DNA of 9,184 bases. Source: Blastococcus sp. (GTDB lineage: Bacteria > Actinomycetota > Actinomycetes > Mycobacteriales > Geodermatophilaceae). A program made the translations under genes and the position numbers. Each line of letters starts with the position of its first letter. The stretch's first letter is position 1. The DNA is taken from assembly GCA_025963345.1 (NCBI GenBank), contig JAOPUS010000091.1, positions 1 to 9,184 on the forward strand. Direction: 5' to 3'. Under the pieces are notes generated by a model that saw nothing but the letters and a program-made list of their open reading frames with translations, searched no databases and was not told the origin of the DNA. This document shows positions 6,498-9,184 of this stretch, one piece after another.

Positions 6498-6527
6498 CGG
6501 AGCCTCGCTCCGGTGCGGGGCGCCCCG
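6498..6527. repeat. Tandem short palindromes in the intergenic region
   Basis: CGGAGC-CTC-GCTCCG (6498-6512) is a 6-bp stem with a 3-base loop. Four bases later comes the perfect 12-bp palindrome CGGGGCGCCCCG (6516-6527). They may reinforce termination between the two converging transcripts. In DNA this GC-rich, some palindromes are expected by chance. Confidence 0.35.
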
Positions 6528-6678
6528 GGGGCTGCAGTGCCACCCGCAGCGCGAGATGTCCCAGAAGCAGCCGGTGAGGTGCCGGTGCGGCGCCTCCATC
6601 GGCAGGGCAGGCGCTGCAGCCCGGGGTCCGGAGTCGGATCGCTGCCACATTGCTTCCTCTTTTCTCGGAGGCTGTCAG

Positions 6679-7350
6679 TCAGGCGAGCGTGTGGATGCGG
6701 ACGAGGTGACCGTCGGGATCGCAGACGTCGGCGGCGTCGCCCCCGCGGCCGGCGATCGGCGTCCCGTGCTCGATCCCAGCGGCGTCGAGGCGGACGAGCA
6801 GTTCGTCGAGATCGGTGCGGGTGCCGACGGCGAGGCAGACGCTGTCGAACCCGGCCAGGGCGGCCGCCCTCGGTGGGTCTTCGCGCAGTGCGAGTGCGAC
6901 ATCCCCTACCGGATGGCGGAGCCCCACACCGACGAGCCGTCCGGACTCGTGGAACTCGAGGGAGCAGGTGAAGTCGAACGCGCGGCCGTACCAGTCGCGG
7001 CTCCGTTCGACGTCGGTGACCGGCAGCTTCACGTGGTGCAGCCCGCTGACCCGGCCGACGGCCCAGTCGTGCTGGACGATGACCCGGGAGTCGACGACCG
7101 AGCGGGCGTGGTCGGCGACGAATGCCTGGTGGAGGTCCGAGGCGACGTAGCGGCGGGCAGCGGCGAAGTCGGGGAAGTCCAGAACGGCGACGTAGTCATG
7201 GTTGCCGTCGAAGTGCGCGGCGTCGTCGCCGTGGCGGAGCGCGACGAGTTCAGGAATCGCGCGCAGCGACTCCATCGCGTTGCGGAACCGGGTGCGTGCC
7301 GCAGAGTCGGTACCGGGCGCCCAGCGGTGGGCGACGACCTGGCGGAACAC
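6679..7350 (-). CDS. Two-domain Dabb-VOC (stress-responsive barrel plus glyoxalase-fold) protein
   Basis: This 223-aa protein fuses two small folds. Residues 1-98 match the stress-responsive A/B barrel (Dabb) domain: MFRQVVAHRWAPGT opening, a helix with AMESLRAIPEL, the strand DYVAVLDFPDFAAARRYVASDLHQAFV, and a closing VIVQHDW. Residues 102-223 form a vicinal-oxygen-chelate (VOC) domain opening with GLHHVKLPVTDVERSRDWYGRAF and ending with DPDGHLVRIHTL. By eye, two usual metal ligands are replaced: the His opening the second half is S170 (GFDSVCLAV), and the Glu after DPDG-x-x-x is R218. H105/H106 remain. The GTG start is supported by the family N-terminus, but its ribosome-binding site is weak (GGTCGGG / GGTAG region). 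It starts 6 bases after the upstream gene's stop, so the two are co-transcribed. Substrate unknown; a small-molecule-binding or lyase/isomerase role is possible. Confidence 0.8.
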   Translation of the reverse strand: MFRQVVAHRWAPGTDSAARTRFRNAMESLRAIPELVALRHGDDAAHFDGNHDYVAVLDFPDFAAARRYVASDLHQAFVADHARSVVDSRVIVQHDWAVGRVSGLHHVKLPVTDVERSRDWYGRAFDFTCSLEFHESGRLVGVGLRHPVGDVALALREDPPRAAALAGFDSVCLAVGTRTDLDELLVRLDAAGIEHGTPIAGRGGDAADVCDPDGHLVRIHTLA

Positions 7351-7355
7351 CGGAG

Positions 7356-7634
7356 CTACCCGACCTGCGCGTGCAGCGGGTAGATCACCGGCGGCGCGGG
7401 CGGCGGAGCCACCCCGAGCGCGGCCAGGGCGGGCCGGAGCTTCTCGGTCGCGAAGCGCTGCAGGGCCTCAGCGGAGTCCCAGACCGCCACGACCCGCCAG
7501 CCGTCCGGGCTGGGGCCGGCGATGTGTGCGGTGCAGCCGGGCGGGAGTGCGTCGAGCAGATCCATCTTCTCCTGGGCGCGGTCGTACAGCTCCGCGGTCA
7601 TTCCTGGCGTGGTGGCGATGACGACGATCGACAT
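7356..7634 (-). CDS. Small dimeric alpha/beta-barrel protein (ABM-like), function unknown
   Basis: This 92-aa protein starts MSIVVIATTPGMTAELYDRAQEKM and has the central pattern AGPSPDGWRVVAVWDSAEALQRF followed by a helix to LRPALAALGV. It ends in a proline-rich stretch and PLHAQVG. The single beta-alpha-beta-beta pattern with GWRVV.VW.S.EA..RF is common among small actinobacterial proteins related to antibiotic-biosynthesis-monooxygenase (ABM) and dimeric alpha/beta-barrel folds. No catalytic residues can be named. The ATG at 7634-7632 has an AAGGA ribosome-binding site (7641-7645 on the minus strand). It is the first gene of a two-gene unit with the Dabb-VOC protein and is divergent from a TetR regulator. 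Both proteins of the unit carry ferredoxin-like barrels, so they may form one complex or act on one substrate; this is inference. Confidence 0.7.
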   Translation of the reverse strand: MSIVVIATTPGMTAELYDRAQEKMDLLDALPPGCTAHIAGPSPDGWRVVAVWDSAEALQRFATEKLRPALAALGVAPPPAPPVIYPLHAQVG

Positions 7635-7640
7635 GATGAT

Positions 7641-7645
7641 TCCTT
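7641..7645 (-). promoter_or_regulatory. Ribosome-binding site of the 92-aa protein gene
   Basis: AAGGA on the minus strand lies 6 bases before the ATG at 7634-7632. It supports this start directly next to the TetR-type operator region. Confidence 0.65.
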
Positions 7646-7653
7646 ACTCAGCG

Positions 7654-7677
7654 TCTAACGAATATGCGTACGGTAGA
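7654..7677. promoter_or_regulatory. 24-bp dyad, probable TetR-family operator
   Basis: The 51-bp gap between divergent genes contains two 9-base arms, TCTAnCGnA and TnCGnTAGA, around a 6-base centre (TATGCG). Seven of nine positions per arm are symmetric. Size, symmetry and AT-rich position fit an operator bound by a TetR dimer. The downstream arm merges with a TAnnnT-like -10 (TACGGT, 7669-7674) for the TetR gene, so binding would repress it. A promoter for the minus-strand pair must lie in the same few bases. Confidence 0.55.
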
Positions 7678-7685
7678 GTGGCCGC

Positions 7686-8345
7686 GTGGAAGACGTCAAG
7701 GGGGAGCGCACGTACTCGTCGCCGTTACGCGCACAGCAGGCGGCGGTCACCCGGCGCGCGGTGCTCGACGCGGCCCGGGAGTTGTTCATCGAGCAGGGCT
7801 ACGGGGCGACCACCGTCGACCAGATCGCAGCCCGCGCGGGGGTCAGCAAGCCGACGGTCTTCACCGCCGTCGGCAACAAGCAGACCGTCCTGTCGGCCGT
7901 ACGTGACGTCGCGATGGCCGGCGACGACGAGACGATCGCCGTCAAGCAGCGGCCGCTCGCCCAGGAGATCTTCGCCGAGCCCGACCAGCACCGGGCCGTG
8001 GAGCTGGTCGCCGAGCTCGTGACGGGTATCGGCCGCCGGTACTCGGAGATCGACGACGTACTGCGGGGTGCGGCCAGCAGCGGTGAGCCCGGCCTGCGGG
8101 AGCTGTGGGAGACCAGCGAGGCGCAGCGGCTCACCGGCGCGCGGCTCTGGGTCGACGCGCTGAGCAGCAAGGGCGACCTGCGGGAGGGCGTCGACCTCGA
8201 TGCCGCCGTCGACCTGCTGTGGCTCTACATGGCGCCGGACCACTACTACCGGCTGGTCCACGGTCGCGGTTGGACCACGGAGCGCTTCCAGCAGTGGCTG
8301 GTCGACGCGCTGCAGCAGGTCATCCCGCTCCCGACGGGGAGGTGA
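7686..8345 (+). CDS. TetR/AcrR-family transcriptional regulator
   Basis: This 219-aa protein is of typical TetR length. The N-terminal DNA-binding domain spans about residues 17-75: AAVTRRAVLDAARELFIEQGYGATTVDQIAARAGVSKPTVFTAVGNKQTVLSAV shown here in outline, with the helix-turn-helix TTVDQIAARAGVSKPTVFTAVGNK at 42-65. The recognition helix PTVFTAVGNK differs from the usual ATLYRYF-S-K form and belongs to a subgroup whose next segment is RDVAMAGDDE. The C-terminal ligand and dimer region is variable and gives no ligand. The GTG at 7686 is the first in-frame start at the HTH-proximal end. Its ribosome-binding site is weak (GGTAGAG, 7672-7678), so initiation may be near-leaderless. It is divergent from the ABM-like/Dabb-VOC pair with a dyad in between, so it probably represses that pair and itself. 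Confidence 0.9.
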   Translation: MEDVKGERTYSSPLRAQQAAVTRRAVLDAARELFIEQGYGATTVDQIAARAGVSKPTVFTAVGNKQTVLSAVRDVAMAGDDETIAVKQRPLAQEIFAEPDQHRAVELVAELVTGIGRRYSEIDDVLRGAASSGEPGLRELWETSEAQRLTGARLWVDALSSKGDLREGVDLDAAVDLLWLYMAPDHYYRLVHGRGWTTERFQQWLVDALQQVIPLPTGR

Positions 8346-8370
8346 GTGGCCGGGAAGCCTCGCGCCGAGT

Positions 8371-8391
8371 CCGGGAGCCGGCGGCTACCGG
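8371..8391. terminator. Dyad at the meeting point of the TetR and transporter genes
   Basis: The 39-base gap between the convergent stops (8345 and 8385) ends in a dyad: CCGG, one base, AGCC, a GGC centre, GGCT, one base, CCGG. It overlaps the transporter stop codon. Nothing T-rich follows. It is a possible bidirectional terminator, but the inner stem is only 4 bp and the region is extremely GC-rich. Confidence 0.3.
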
Positions 8392-9184
8392 TCGCGCCTG
8401 GGCACGACCACGAGTGCGACGCCGAGTGCGGTGACGCCGATGCCCACCATCGAGAGGCCGGTGACGCGCTCGCCGAAGAGCAGGTAGGCCTCGACGGCCA
8501 CGGCGGGAGGGACGAGGTAGTAGAGGCTGGAGACGCCGGCAGCGGTACCCCGGCGCAGCAGTAGGAGCAGCAGCAGGACCGCTCCCAGGGACAGGACGAC
8601 GACCAGCCACACGAACGCGGCGACGAACTCCCCGGTCCAGCGGATCGTCATGTCCTCCGTGGCCGCCGCGACCGCGAACAGCACGGCGGCCGCCGCCACG
8701 TACTGCACCGCCGTTCCCCAGACCAGCGGGATGCCGTCGCCGTGCCGCTTCTGGTAGACGGTGCCGAGCGTGCCGGACGCGAGGGCCACCACGCAGGAGA
8801 CGAGCCCCGCCGCCGGCAGCGGTTCGGCAGAGCCGGCGGCCGCGATGCCGGGCCCGACGACCAGCGCCACCCCGGCGACGCCCAGCAGCAGGCCGAGCCA
8901 CTGCTGCGCGGAGGGGCGTTCCCTGAGCACCCGCGCGGCGAGGACGGCGGTGAGCACCGGCTGCAGGCTGACGATCACCGCCGCCACCCCGGCCGGGATA
9001 CCCCGCGAGATGCCGTAGAAGGTTCCGCCGAGGTAGCCGGCGTGCAGCAGGAGCCCGACGACGCCGGCGTGCCCGAACTGGGCGGCGGACGCCGGTGCGG
9101 CCGAGCGGGTGGCCAGCGCGAGCACGGCCAGCAGGGCTGCGGCCGCGACCAGCCGGACGCCGAGGAAGGTGAACGGCTCGGCGT
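8385..9184 (-). CDS. DMT/EamA-family transporter (5' end beyond window)
   Basis: The frame is open to the right edge, giving 265 visible residues; complete EamA proteins usually have about 300. The in-frame GTG at 9125-9123 is not the true start: the frame continues upstream with EPFTFLGVRLVAAAALLAVLALATRS, which reads as the end of the first helix loop plus the second membrane helix. Two EamA repeats follow. The first ends with GVAAVIVSLQPVLTAVLAARVLRERPSAQQWLGLLLGVAGVALVV, where the P and ER are family-typical. The second ends with VSSLYYLVPPAVAVEAYLLFGERVTGLSMVGIGVTALGVALVVVPRR, again with P and GER. About nine hydrophobic segments are visible, so it is an inner-membrane protein, probably exporting a metabolite; substrate unknown. 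It converges with the TetR gene, so no regulation by it is implied. Confidence 0.88.
   Translation of the reverse strand, partial: AEPFTFLGVRLVAAAALLAVLALATRSAAPASAAQFGHAGVVGLLLHAGYLGGTFYGISRGIPAGVAAVIVSLQPVLTAVLAARVLRERPSAQQWLGLLLGVAGVALVVGPGIAAAGSAEPLPAAGLVSCVVALASGTLGTVYQKRHGDGIPLVWGTAVQYVAAAAVLFAVAAATEDMTIRWTGEFVAAFVWLVVVLSLGAVLLLLLLLRRGTAAGVSSLYYLVPPAVAVEAYLLFGERVTGLSMVGIGVTALGVALVVVPRRDR

Larger units (their letters stand above)
6356..6678. other. Intergenic region with no credible gene
   Basis: These 323 bases separate the operon from the convergent minus-strand gene. No frame has a start, ribosome-binding site and family-like protein; the open frames across it are antisense or out-of-frame extensions of neighbouring genes. 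It holds the hairpin at 6461-6481, a 6-bp stem at 6498-6512, a 12-bp palindrome at 6516-6527, and two copies of the 9-mer GCGGAGCCT (6359-6367 and 6497-6505). No tRNA, CRISPR repeat or transposon end was recognised. Confidence 0.6.

Noticed and set aside
6556..7383. Plus-strand open frame of 275 codons across the intergenic region and the Dabb-VOC gene
   Set aside because: It is a shadow of the minus-strand gene and has no domain or ribosome-binding site. The minus strand encodes recognisable Dabb and VOC folds.
9123..9125. GTG as the start of the EamA transporter
   Set aside because: The frame continues upstream to the window edge with transporter-like sequence, so the real start lies outside.
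1..9184. CRISPR arrays, tRNA/rRNA genes, insertion sequences, phage or attachment sites
   Set aside because: No repeated spacers, cloverleaf-like sequence, transposase motifs or terminal inverted repeats were seen on either strand. Base composition is uniform throughout, giving no sign of recent transfer.

Overview
The window is about 9.2 kb of very GC-rich DNA. It uses G/C-ending codons almost throughout, has GTG as well as ATG starts, and carries long spurious antisense ORFs. These features, and the gene families present, fit a high-GC actinomycete (a Pseudonocardia-, Amycolatopsis- or Streptomyces-like genome). That placement is inference; there is no marker gene.

Left part (1-6355). The 3' end of an amidohydrolase-type gene enters from the left and converges on a PaaX-family repressor gene on the minus strand. 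A 92-bp intergenic region separates this repressor from a divergent three-gene operon on the plus strand. The operon encodes (i) a flavin monooxygenase of the salicylyl-CoA 5-hydroxylase / 2-aminobenzoyl-CoA monooxygenase type, (ii) a fused NDP-forming acyl-CoA synthetase, and (iii) a DhbE/EntE-like aryl-acid AMP ligase with what I recall as the salicylate-type pocket signature. The genes overlap (GTGA, then an 8-base overlap), so they are translationally coupled. Together they read as a CoA-dependent aryl-acid pathway: activation of salicylate (or a close analogue) to its CoA thioester, then ring hydroxylation, as in the sdg route of Streptomyces sp. WA46 (salicylate to salicylyl-CoA to gentisyl-CoA). 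The PaaX-like protein is the likely repressor, and an aryl-CoA is its likely inducer. No thioesterase or ring-cleaving dioxygenase lies in the window. The most unusual point is the monooxygenase C-terminus, which looks like an Old Yellow Enzyme domain contracted to roughly a third of its usual size.

Middle (6356-6678). A 323-bp stretch without a credible gene holds a strong 8-bp-stem hairpin and two further short palindromes, probably the terminator region of the operon.

Right part (6679-9184). Two minus-strand genes, a 92-aa dimeric alpha/beta-barrel protein and a Dabb-VOC two-domain fusion, are divergent from a TetR-family regulator. A well-formed 24-bp dyad sits in the 51-bp gap and probably acts as the shared operator. 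The TetR gene converges on a DMT/EamA-family transporter gene on the minus strand whose 5' end lies beyond the right edge of the window.
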